Source: Tricholomella constricta
Lineage: Eukaryota; Basidiomycota; Agaricomycetes; Agaricales; Lyophyllaceae
Reading direction: 5' to 3'
DNA: 64,000 nt
Assembly (NCBI GenBank): GCA_013368375.1
Contig: JAACJP010000002.1
Coordinates: 1,426,001-1,490,000 of the forward strand
Shown: one piece after another, positions 1 to 9,896 of the stretch
Layout: the number at the start of each line of letters is the position of its first letter
Numbering within the stretch: position 1 is the first letter of the stretch
Notes under the pieces: generated by a model
The model's database searches: none
What the model was told of the DNA's origin: nothing
The model's input: only the letters and a program-made list of their open reading frames with translations
Made by a program: the position numbers and the translations under genes

Positions 1-2780
1 GTCATCCGGCATACCACTACCCACAAGTAGTTGTATCCATCCACTTCCGGGAACGGACCTACAAAGTCCATCCCGATCGACTCCCATGGCTTCGTGGGTA
101 TCGGTAACGAGTGCACCAGCCCCGCCGGTGCTCGGTACTCTCCTTTCGTCGTTATACACGTCTGGCAGGACGCGCAAAACGCCTCGACTTCACGCTGAAG
201 TCGTGGCCACCAGTACCACCGTCGCACATAGTCGGCGGTACGTTGTGGACCGAAGTGGCCCACTACTCGGTGTGCACGTTCAATCACTTGCCCGTGCAGT
301 GATTGTGCCCCGTTCTTTGCGGAGGGGATGCATAGCACCTCCTCTCCGCCCCTATTCTTCCCCCACACCAGTCCTTCCTTTACCCGAAAGGATGGGTGCT
401 GAGCGGGTGCGCTCACTACCTTTTTAAACAGCGGGTCCGTCTCGTACCCCGCTTTCACCGCGGAGAGGAATATCTCATTCCCCTCCCCGTTCTCGACTGT
501 CGATCTCAGGTCCGCTCCGCGTTCCCGCGACTGAAATACGGTGGGGTCGTCCGCACTGTTCGCGACCGACTCCCCCGCGTCGCCGTTCTCGGCGGCGGCC
601 GCTAGCTCTGCCGCCCTCACATCTCGCTCTTGCACCAAATCCCGGAGCACCGCTATTCTGCTGTGCTCCTGCTTAAACGCTTTTTGCTGGATCTGTCGTT
701 CCACGACCTTATCCACCACTTCTCGTACCCTATCCCACGGCAAGTCGTCGTGTCTTGGGTCGAGTCGAACATCTGCGTTAACGTAGTCGTTCATCGTGAA
801 TCTGTCATCCCAGACATCACTCTCGTGATATCTGGACAGCGCATCCGCTACTTTATTTAGTGATCCTTTGACATAACGAATGTCAAAGTCAAAGCGAGAT
901 AGATATTCCATCCATCTCGTCTGGCGGCTAGATAGCCGCCTCTGCGTCTGGAAGAACTCCAGTGCCTTGTGGTCGGTTACCACATGTATGCGGTACCCTA
1001 TAAGCTTATCCTCCCACTTAAGGAGGGCTTCTAGTATCGCTATCGTCTCTTGCTCGAACACACGATAGTGTCTTTGAGCATCCGTAAATTTGCGGGACAT
1101 AAATCCCGCCGGCCTACATGTCTGCCATGTCGGTCCCTGTCCGTACATTGCGCCCACGCCGGATACCGACGCGTCGCAGATAACCCATATGGGTTCATCC
1201 TTGCCATGGTCCAATGGCACCAGGACAGGTGTTTTGCAACACGCGTCCTTAATTGCTTGAAAGCATGACTCGTGGATGGGCCTCCATGCGAAGGCCTGTC
1301 CATTCTGTGTCATTGCTGACAGTGGTGTCGTATACGACGATATATCTGGCAGAAAGTGCGCCAGATACTGTACAAGACCCAGAAATCTCTGGATATCGCC
1401 GTAGTTTCGCGGTCTCCGCCATTCGCGGATACGCGCCATCTTGTCCGCTGTCGCGTGCAATCCCTTGTCGTCGATTACATGCCCTAGGCAATCGACTTTA
1501 TCGGAGTAAAGTTCACACTTTTCCTTCTTAAGGTAGAACTTGTTCTCCCTTATCTTGTCAAAAACGAGCTTGAGATGCTTCTCGTGCTCATCTACCGTAG
1601 CGCTGTATACGAACAAGTCGTCCAAGTATACATGTAGAAATATTCCGATAAAGTCTCGAAATATCATCGTCATGACTCTCTGAAACGTCGCTGGCGCGTT
1701 ACAGTCCCCTATCTGCATTGTGTGGCTCACAAATGTGCCAAACACAGTTGCGAACGCGCTTTTGCGCACGTCCGGCGGATGGACGCGTACTTGCTCGTAT
1801 GCATCCGAAAAATCGATTTTTGATCGAATTTTTGCTCGTGCCACATCCAGTCGGATCTGGTCCTGGTCCGGGAACGGCGTCACATCCTTAATCGTGTTCG
1901 CATTCCTTTTCCGACCGTCGACTGCTGTTCGCAGTCGGCCGTCTTTCTTTGGTATACAAAGCATTGGTGCAGCTTGTGACGTCTGCACCGACTCCCACCA
2001 TCCCGCGCGTGTGTAACGCGCGATCTTCTCCATCAGTTGTGTCCGAAGTGAATCCGGGCACCGTGGCAAGTGGTAATGGTACTGCTTGTCATCGTCGACG
2101 AGATTAATGTGGTGATTAACCCCTCGTACCGGAGGTAGTTCCTCCGGTACCCCATTCATGATGTCCTTACAGGACTCCATCCATGCGTCCCGCAATCGCG
2201 GGATATCCTCCTCTGTAAGGGCGCCCATCTGAGCTACCCGCTTTCGGTGTCTCTCCGTCACTGCACGCAGCGACTCGCTGACGTGCTCATCCGTAAACGG
2301 ATCATCCACTTCCGGTATTACCGGGAATACCGCACGTATTGCTTCCCGTGGTACCCGTTCCGGGTACCGCGTCCTTGTAAATTCCTGTACGATCTCCTCG
2401 AGTTCGCGCAGATCCTTCAGTGTGTGGTAGCGGCTTCGTCCGCTTCTAAGAATGTCGGGTGCTTCGTCCACCATTCTTTCAATGTCTTCGGTCGACAACA
2501 CATCGTCGTCCTCCATGATTACCGGGAATGACCTCGGTAATCCCGTTCCCGGAGTGGGCGCATCCACGTCCTCCTCCTCCTCGATCCTCACTCGCCGTCG
2601 CCCTTCCGACGTCCGCGTGCCTTCACTCGGCTTCTCTTCTGGGGTTATTCCTAACCCCCTCCCGTCTGTGTCCGACCGTTCGTCGTTACACACTATCAGA
2701 GGCTCGCTCGTTGCCAGTCCCCGATACCGTGGTCGCTCGTCTACATCGTCGACCACGCGCACTCTGCCTTCCCGCGGTAG
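1..2780 (-). CDS. pol: Element 1 pol: reverse transcriptase, RNase H and integrase (C-terminus cut by window edge)
   Basis: Open on the minus strand from the stop of gag-pro to the window edge, in the same frame as gag-pro. After an acidic linker of about 200 residues comes the RT: KIDFSDAYEQVRV holds the first catalytic Asp, and YLDDL (about 1614-1628) holds the active-site Asp pair. RNase H follows with VICDASVSGVGAMYG (about 1130-1180) and a VTDHKALEFF block. The integrase starts with an H-H-C-C zinc motif (GHFGPQRTADYVRRWYWWP, then CASCQTC). The core begins at GMDFVGPFPEVDGYNYLWVV, where the first catalytic Asp is visible, and the frame then leaves the window. Pol has no ATG at its start, so it must be made as a fusion with Gag-Pro. 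No disabling stop was found in the visible part. Confidence 0.93.
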
Positions 2781-2783
2781 TCA
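2778..2783 (-). promoter_or_regulatory. Candidate stop-codon readthrough site UGA CUA between gag-pro and pol
   Basis: Gag-pro ends with GYGQE and a UGA stop. The next codon is CUA, and pol continues without interruption in the same frame. UGA followed by CUA is an established leaky context, reported in alphaviruses, in animals and in the basidiomycete Ustilago maydis. Readthrough would give a Gag-Pro-Pol fusion at low frequency, the usual need of retroelements. The hexamer and frame are read directly; readthrough here is inferred. Confidence 0.7.
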
Positions 2784-5700
2784 TTCCTGACCATACCCTG
2801 CGTCGCTGCGCCTCAATGCGCTTCGTCGCGCCATTTCTCGGGTCTCCTCCTCGACCGTAAACGTCGGAGCAGGACTCCCGCTTATCCGAACACAGTTATG
2901 CCGGAAATCCAGTTCGATTTCCAGCTGCCTCATCAATGCGACGCCAATAATGGCGTCGTATTTATCCAAGTTTACTATATCAAAGTAAACTTGCGCGTCT
3001 ATCGCCTCATACTTCATTGGGACTGTCGTTCCGTAGTTGATCACTGATCGACTACCCTTCGTTCCCAACTGTAGCGGCACCACTTCCTCCAGTTGGTGCA
3101 CTTTCATTTTCGCCACTTTGGCAAATTCGGGGGACACGGCCTCCGCCGTGCATCCCGAGTCAAATAGGGTGAACGCTTTCAGCCCATTAATTTCTACCAA
3201 TGCCGTAAAGCATTGGCGCTCCTGCGCTTTGCGCGTTGGACGTTTAAGAAGTCGTGTAGACTTCTTAACCACAATGGGTCGGGTTCCCGTCCCCGTCCCA
3301 GCCGCTGTATTCGCCGCGAACATCTGTGCGGCCTCTCCCTCGTCTTCCGACTCACTATCGCTGACTTCCACTAATAGTGGAATTCCCTCCTCCCCCGAGT
3401 CATCCTCGAGGGTCCTCCCGAAGCACAGTCGTTCGACTGTGTCTCTGTCGTCGTCGGAACCGTACTCCTCGTACTGTTCCAACGCATAGTCCTCCCCTTC
3501 GGACTCATATTGCTCCCCCAGAAGAGGCGTCTCGCTCTCTTCTGGTTCTACGGGCGCTGTTGCTGCTGGTCGTTCGCCGCCGCATCGTACATCGTGGCTG
3601 CGTCCAGCCACTTCCGTGTCCGACGTATCGTCCACGATATCCCGCACCGCGTTCAGTCGCGCAGTGCTGCTCTTGTTCTTAGGGCACTTGCGGCTTCTCG
3701 CAAAATGCTCCAGGCTGCCGCAATCGAAGCAGGCTAGCCGCTTCTCGCCTGAGGGCTTCGTCCCTCCGTCTACGCCCTTCGCAGGCGTCGCTGGCGGTTT
3801 CTTACCGTCCGATTTCGGTTCTGACCGTTGTCCTCCCGGACCTGTCGGCTTGTAGGGTGGTCGGCTCCCACCCTCATACGTTCTCGTTGGAGCCCGCGCT
3901 ACAGCGGTATCCTTCTTTTCCGATGATTTTCGGGCTACTGCCTCATAATCATCGTATCCGCGAAGTACTCGGTTTGCCTGCTCAATTTTGAGCCCGGCTT
4001 CGAGTATGTCTCGCATTCGCGACGTCTCCGCCGTGAATCCCCTGTTCAAGATTTCCTTGCGCAGGTATCTTGGGATACCGGTCATAAACCGCCATTTGAA
4101 TGTATACGGGTCGGGTGGCATTACCATCCGTTCCGCATATCTCTTTAATTGATGGAAGAATTCATTTATTCCGCCATGTGCGCTATACACAGCGCGTTCG
4201 AACCCTACATAAGCATCCTGCAACGATGCTTCATGAATAAACCGGTCATATAATCCGGTAATGACGTCCTTGAACGTCCAGTCTCGACGTCGCCGGTGAA
4301 TACCGTCGACGTTGTCCGTAAACCATACAGCGGCGGCCCCCTTGAGGTACATCCCTGCGTACAAGATTCGCTCTCGCTCCCGGTCCTGTCCCCCAAGCTG
4401 GTTGATCTCCATCCAGCGGAGCACGCTATATAGCCATGTATCGAATTCTTCCATACTTGGCGCCCCGTTATATTCCTCGGGCATGGGCACTCGCAGTGCT
4501 CCAGGCCTCGCTCCTCCCTGTTGCATAGCTATAATGCTATCCAACTTTTCATCAATCGTTGCATGATATCGACCATGCACTTTCAGGAGATACTCTCCTT
4601 GGCGCTGCAGTCCGCTCGCCCCGAACGACCTTACCGGCCGTTGTGGAGTTACCAACTGCTGCTGGCCTCCTCCATAGTGTACCCCCGGAGTGCGACTCGG
4701 TAGTCGTATTCCCCCGTAGTACTGTGGGTTGTTCGGAGGATTACTCCGTCCATCCCAGCCGCCCGTTGGGTGGCTAGCGTGAGTCGGGCGTGGCGTCGTC
4801 GTTCCTCGCCCACCGGACCCGTATTCCGGTCTCACTGGTGCAAGCGGCGCATTAGTGTGCCCTCCTTCGAACTCGCTTTCCGAGTTCTCCTCGGCTTCCG
4901 AGTTGTCCTCCTCTCCACCGTATCCGCCTGGGTTTGCCGCCTCCAGTCGTGGTTCTGGAAGCGGCCTTGTGGTCGCAACACTGTTGCGTCCGCTACCTCT
5001 CACCGCCTCGGTGACCCGCCCACTAGGCAGTTCTGCGCAGTGCGTAACGATTTCGTCGTCGCACGAGGGCCCTCGTTTATATGACGTCGGGCCTTCTCCT
5101 GATAAATCCCAGGTCCGACTGTATGAAGTCGCTGCTGGTTCCGCCTTGGGTGGGTTCATCGCCCGTTCGTAGGCTGCGTGTCTCACGCGCGCCTGCGAGC
5201 TTGTCTCGTCTTGCTGGCGAGGCTGCCGCAAACTTTGGTTTACGGCTTCCATCGTATCTAACGATGGTAAGGCTACGTCCCGCTGGGTTACAACCTGGCG
5301 GTATGGTTCCTCGTGGTCCTGTTGTACGAGTGGTGATTCCACCTGCTCGAACACTTCATCATACTTCCTCAGCCCCTCTTCCACAAGAGAGCTGAGCTGT
5401 GCCCGGGAGGGAGTTACTCCCTTCCGGCTTCCTGATCTTAGTTGTAGAACGATGGATTCTACTACTATCTCCTGGTCTTTTCGGAGGGCCGATTGTCCCC
5501 CAGTCGCTTCGACGCATTTTTCAAACGCGTCGTTTACTAGGTTAACTAGCACATCTCGGGGAGGCATGATGCCGTCCCTGCTAAACATCCGTATGTTTAA
5601 TACTATGCTTTCCACTAATAAATCACGGTCATCCACCACAGATGACGAAGGCAGCGTTCCGCTGCTTTCTCGTTTCGCTGGTTTCTTCTCAGCCCGGCGA

Positions 5701-6070
5701 TTTCGTCGGGCTGCGGTCGACATCATCTTTGACGATCGCGATGCGGGCACATCAGTGAGTTCACTGGTGCCAAATATTGCTGGGTGACCATGTTCGTCAT
5801 CCCGCATCTTTACTGAGCTCCTCGATATATTATCGAAGGGCGCAGGAAACACGCCCTGGCGTTCCTGCGAGGTGCCCGATACGGGTTCCTCTTTGGGTTT
5901 CCGGTCGCTCCAACCGGGTCCCACCTGGGAGCCCCCTTCTCGGATACTGACGGGCCTTGTCAAAATTGCGCTCTGAGGTCGAGCGCTGCTGCGCTCGTCC
6001 TCTAGATGATAGTTTCTATCATCTGGGTGTGACTTTGCCACGTCACGCTTAGGCTCCACTCTGTCGCCGC
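2781..6070 (-). CDS. gag-pro: Element 1 gag-pro, main part (N-terminus displaced to 19125-19249)
   Basis: Structural Gag and aspartic protease of element 1. About 330 low-complexity Ser/Arg/Glu-rich residues are followed by the Gag core, which contains motifs such as EEFDTWLYSVLRWMEI and GAAAVWFTD (about 4290-4460). A zinc knuckle CFDCGSLEHFARSRKC follows near 3700; its spacing C-x2-C-x4-H-x6-C is longer than the usual x4. An acidic linker leads to the retropepsin-type protease with LFDSGCTAEAV near 3155 and a DAIIGVALMRQLEIELD region near 2930. The frame can be read upstream to about 6314, but that extension lies in the inserted LTR of element 2 and is an artefact of the insertion. The real N-terminus is at 19249. 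The gene is broken by the insertion but not otherwise decayed. Confidence 0.88.
6067..6070. repeat. Target-site duplication of element 2, left copy (CCGC)
   Basis: CCGC directly precedes the TG of the 5' LTR and recurs directly after the CA of the 3' LTR at 19125-19128. Keeping one copy restores the gag frame of element 1, which supports the assignment. Confidence 0.8.
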
Positions 6071-7107
6071 TGATGAGCACCGTCCCGCGCTGTACACAGA
6101 ACCTGCCCATAATAGACAGCAACCGCTGCGCCACGACGAACACGGTCCCGGATGCGACCAAAGCACCGAACCGACCGACCGACAATACGACCGACCGACC
6201 GACAATACGACCAAACGACCGACGCACCGACCAAGAAACAGAGTAACTTGAAACGCCAGTTCTCCTCTCTGGGCGCACGGAGCACGGAACGCCGTACAAC
6301 CTGTCAACGACCACGCACGTTTGTATGCCAAGGTCTCAACCCGGCGACAACCAAACCCGATTTGAAATTATCATCGGAAACACCTTTGCCCAGCCATTCG
6401 CAGAGAGGATCCGGCCGTACCACGGAGTTCCGCACCCAAGAGCCGCTACCGATCGCAAAGCCACCACCGATCATACATCCGACCCGACACCGCGAGCCGA
6501 TCAAAAGCCCCTTTGCCGAGCCAAAGAGCGCCACACTCTCTAAAAAGCGTCGCGCGGTACCAAGCTTGGCGGCGCTTCTCACCATAAACTAGTAAAAAAC
6601 ACCTGCCTCACCGGCTCGCGAGAGGCGAGTCGGTCGCATAGTATAAAAACATCCCCATGTACTACCTACCTCCCCCAGTGAATTACAGCCCGTATTTTCC
6701 CTCACACTCAGAGTGAATAGCTCAAAACCGTCGTCTCCGTCGTCTCTGCACCGTCCTCATCGTATAAACCGTCGCCACTGTCGTAAACCTCGTAACTGCC
6801 GTCTCTGTCGCCTCGTACTCGTCGCTAGAACCCGTGAGTTCTCCATATTAACTTTGTTCGTCTCGTTGTCGCACAACCGACACCAAGAAGTCGTGTTACC
6901 GACCCGTTCCGCCTGGGAACGATCGTATTCTGTCGTATCGCCGTCGGTTCGACTAACTACGAGTCGGATCGTCTTTACTTTAATCAAACCACCCCTTTCA
7001 AACCCTGCACACTTGCGTGTTTGGGAACTTTTAACATTTCTCGCCCCCCATAGTTGTTAGTTGTTTTGTTGTTGTGCACAGCACCTACAGGCCTCCTAGC
7101 TCTATCA
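6071..7107 (+). repeat. 5' LTR of element 2 (1,037 bp)
   Basis: TG...CA termini, and the same length and sequence as 18088-19124. It contains two tandem copies of CCGACCGACCGACAATACGA near 6173-6212 and a TATAAAA box at 6642-6648. Six-frame reading gives several short open stretches here, but none has coding features and they recur in both copies only because the DNA is duplicated. Confidence 0.95.
6642..6648 (+). promoter_or_regulatory. TATA box in the 5' LTR of element 2
   Basis: TATAAAA sits about 465 bp before the LTR end, in the context GCATAGTATAAAAACATCC. It is the best TATA match in the LTR and would place the start of the genomic transcript near 6670-6680. The same box occurs at 18659-18665 in the 3' LTR. 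Confidence 0.6.
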
Positions 7108-7592
7108 TTCTGGAGCCCACCGCGAGGGTTTTAAAAGCCACCGCCGGACACGCAACCTCATTCCTCTTGTTCATAAAAACCTACGACTCGTCGACCATTC
7201 CGCCCGCAACCCGACAAGAAGCTAAAGCCCGAACCCTCCGTGCCGAAATTCGCGCTGCTCTCGGACAAGCCGACACCGACTCAGAATCGCTCTCCCCGTT
7301 CTTCCGCTCAGTAACCCCACACCGCGCGATCCATAACAACCTCAGCCCGCTCTTCTATAGCCCTTCGTCGACACTACCGTCGCCTACCCCGACCGATCAA
7401 ACACCGCTCCCCGAACCAACCGCGCAACCCGACCTAGCTTTCGACCCCTTTGCGTCGGAACCTCCTACCACTGATCAAGGAGTTGAATTTAGACTCCCCT
7501 ATCTATCGCCCGCGACCCCGGAAATCTCAGATTCTTCTTCACCGTCGTATTCCCCCTCCCCGTCCCCTATCCCGAAGCCAATACCATCTATC
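7108..7592 (+). other. Element 2 leader: putative primer site and long open frame without ATG
   Basis: A putative primer-binding site, TGGAGCCCACCGCGAG, starts at 7111, three bases inside the LTR; the tRNA is not identified. The frame that becomes gag is already open from 7074, inside the LTR. It encodes about 173 Pro/Ser/Thr-rich residues before the first in-frame ATG at 7593. Either translation starts upstream at a non-AUG codon, or a spliced leader supplies a start, or the stretch is open by chance in GC-rich DNA. Confidence 0.55.
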
Positions 7593-9896
7593 ATGGCACA
7601 ACCACCAATCATTATAAAGCCGATGCCCGCACGCGGACAAAGCTCGGCACCGACGTTCGTGCCCGAACGTGCGCGTGAACTGCGCCGATATTTCTCGGAC
7701 TTAAATCATCTCTTCATCGAGTGTAACGTCGTAGATGAACAAGAGCAGAAAACGCACACTACACGATACACCGACATCGATACCGCGGATCTGTGGGAGC
7801 AACTTGACGAGTTCGCGGTCGGCACCACATACGACGATTGGCGAAAAGCGATAATGGCGCTTTACCCAGGCGCAAGCGAAGAAAGAAAGTATTCAATGGC
7901 CGACCTCGACTACCTGATCAGGGAACGACACCGACTCGGGATCCAGTCGAATAGCGACCTCGGGGAATATTACCGACAGTTCCTTTCTGTTACCCAGTTC
8001 CTTGTCAGCAAAAACCGACTTTCGATAAACGAACGCGACCGCCAATTCCGTCGCGCGTTCCAGTCAGATCTATGGTCAAAGATCCATCGCAGGCTCGAGA
8101 TCCTAAATCCGAACCACCATCCCGACGACCCCTACGCCACAGAAACCGTTCGCGCTGCAGCTGAACATATCCTCCACGGAACAAACGCCGGCCAACGACA
8201 GGAAGCGCCATCGGGCGCGCCCCCACAAATTACGATCGCGCCAAGCGGGTCGTTAACGGGCGCGACCAAGTCGCCTAACACGGGACAGCCCCTCAAGTTG
8301 GAAGAGCTTTACGAAAGAATAAACCTGTTGGAACAACATATCCAACGCTTAGGACAAGACAAAGGAAGCGACGGCGGCCGACCGAATCAGTCACCTAATG
8401 ACAACTGCCACTTCTGCGGTGGTGAAGGACATTATATTCCTAACTGTCCCATACATCAAACATACGCGACCGAAGGACGCTGCCGACGAACCGACGACAA
8501 CAAAATAGGTCTGCCAAGCGGCGCGCGCATACCGGCGGGAACCCCAGGTCGATACATAAAAGACAAGTTAGACGAGTGGCACAGACGCAACCCCGGCCAA
8601 ATGGCGACAGGACAGCTATCAGCGAACGCGAACCCGACCGAAAGCATGATGTTGGAAATACTACAGTTTAACGACGTCACCGACCATGACCTAAAAATCG
8701 AGGATCGCATGATCGTGTTAGAACGAGAACTCAACACCCTGCGTGCAAGGAAAGAGGTGTTCGACGGCGTAGAACTTATTAGCCGCGCACCGCAAAAGCG
8801 ACCCGTCACGGTCGAAACCGTTCAAGACGCCGACCAACCAAGGATCGCACCAGTCAACAACTCAGCGCCCGCGTCGCAGCCCGTCTCGGGCGCGACGAAA
8901 GGCCAAGCCAAGGCTCCCCCGCCACCGTCCAACATACCTCTGACCCCCAGTAGCAAGACCGACGCCACAGGCACTGCCCGCGACCAGACTCCAGTACACC
9001 CTTTTTCTAACATTCCTGAGAACCGATACATCCCTCCTACCACGCGAAACTTAGCCGCCACGGAGAAGGCGAAAGCCGACAGCGCGTATCGCACACAAGC
9101 GCCCATTACAGATCCGACCAAATCAACGACTCTATTCGAACGCGCACTCGACGCCACCATACCGGTCACAGTTCGAGAACTCTGCGGGGTAGCGCCAGAG
9201 GTTCGCGGAAAGTTTAGGGAAGCTAATACCCCGAAGCGCATCGTCGCCGGCAACCTCACAACGGTATACCAAGAAGTCCCCACGTCGGCGTTCATTGAGG
9301 AACTCGACGCACTACCTTGCGAATCCAACAGCGACAACGCGACGCCACCGCCCGGAGCGCTAGTCACCGGCGACATCTACGACACGTATTACCAGACACT
9401 ACTACCTGGCGAGCATCCGGACCGACTGATCGTCGCAATGGAATCGCATGCACTCAGATCGATCATGATAATGGTCGACGCAAGAGAACAGATAGAAAGC
9501 ATCGTCGACAGCGGGTGCCAGATCATAGCCATGTCGGAAGAAGTTTGCCATGGACTAGGGGTCAAATACGACCCAACTATAGTGCTACAGATGCAATCAG
9601 CGAACGGAACAACCGACCCGTAGCTCGGTCTAGCACGAAACGTACCTTGTACGATAGGAGAGGTCACGCTCTACCTCCAAATGCACGTCATTCGCAACCC
9701 CGCATACGATATACTCCTCGGCCGCCCGTTCGACGTACTTACTTGCTCTAACGTGAAAACGAGATCCGCCGACGATACAATCATAACCATCACCGACCCG
9801 AACACTCGAGAGGTCATCGCGATACCGACCTTCGCGCGCGGACAACGTCGCCGCCCCAAAACCGACGTAAATTTTCGTATACTCTCGAGGAAATAA
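7593..9896 (+). CDS. gag-pro: Element 2 gag-pro with an in-frame UAG in the protease
   Basis: The first in-frame ATG (7593) begins MAQPPIIIKPMPARG. Next comes the helical Gag capsid-like region (about residues 20-185) with WRKAIMALYPGASEE and FRRAFQSDLWSKIHRRLE. A zinc knuckle CHFCGGEGHYIPNC (C-x2-C-x4-H-x4-C) lies near 8407-8448. The C-terminal retropepsin has SIVDSGCQIIAMS near 9500 and the second half RNPAYDILLGRPFDVLT near 9691-9740. A TAG at 9621-9623 splits the protease between QSANGTTDP and LGLARNVP. The frame resumes immediately and runs to TAA at 9894-9896, so one base change accounts for the stop. Expected product if read through: a Gag-Pro of 767 residues. Gag alone would be unaffected except for a truncated protease. 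Confidence 0.88.
9869..9875 (+). promoter_or_regulatory. Candidate -1 ribosomal frameshift site A AAT TTT
   Basis: In the gag-pro frame the codons read GTA AAT TTT CGT, preceded by A in the right place to form the X XXY YYZ heptamer A AAU UUU. It lies 18 bases before the frame-0 stop at 9894. A shift of -1 enters the pol frame (TTT TCG TAT...), which stays open to 13639. No downstream pseudoknot was modelled. Confidence 0.7.

Noticed and set aside
6071..6314. Upstream extension of the element 1 gag-pro frame beginning MVVDRLYGV
   Set aside because: It lies in the 5' LTR of element 2 and recurs at 18331 in the 3' LTR. It is an accidental fusion created by the insertion; the true gag start is at 19249.
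6152..7060. Several 60-146-codon open stretches in the LTR on both strands
   Set aside because: They are duplicated only because the LTR is, show no coding features, and overlap each other in different frames.
9621..9623. Programmed readthrough of UAG in element 2 protease
   Set aside because: UAG followed by CUC is not a known leaky context, and the stop falls inside a folded domain rather than between domains. A mutation is simpler. The alternative is kept as a finding because it can be tested.
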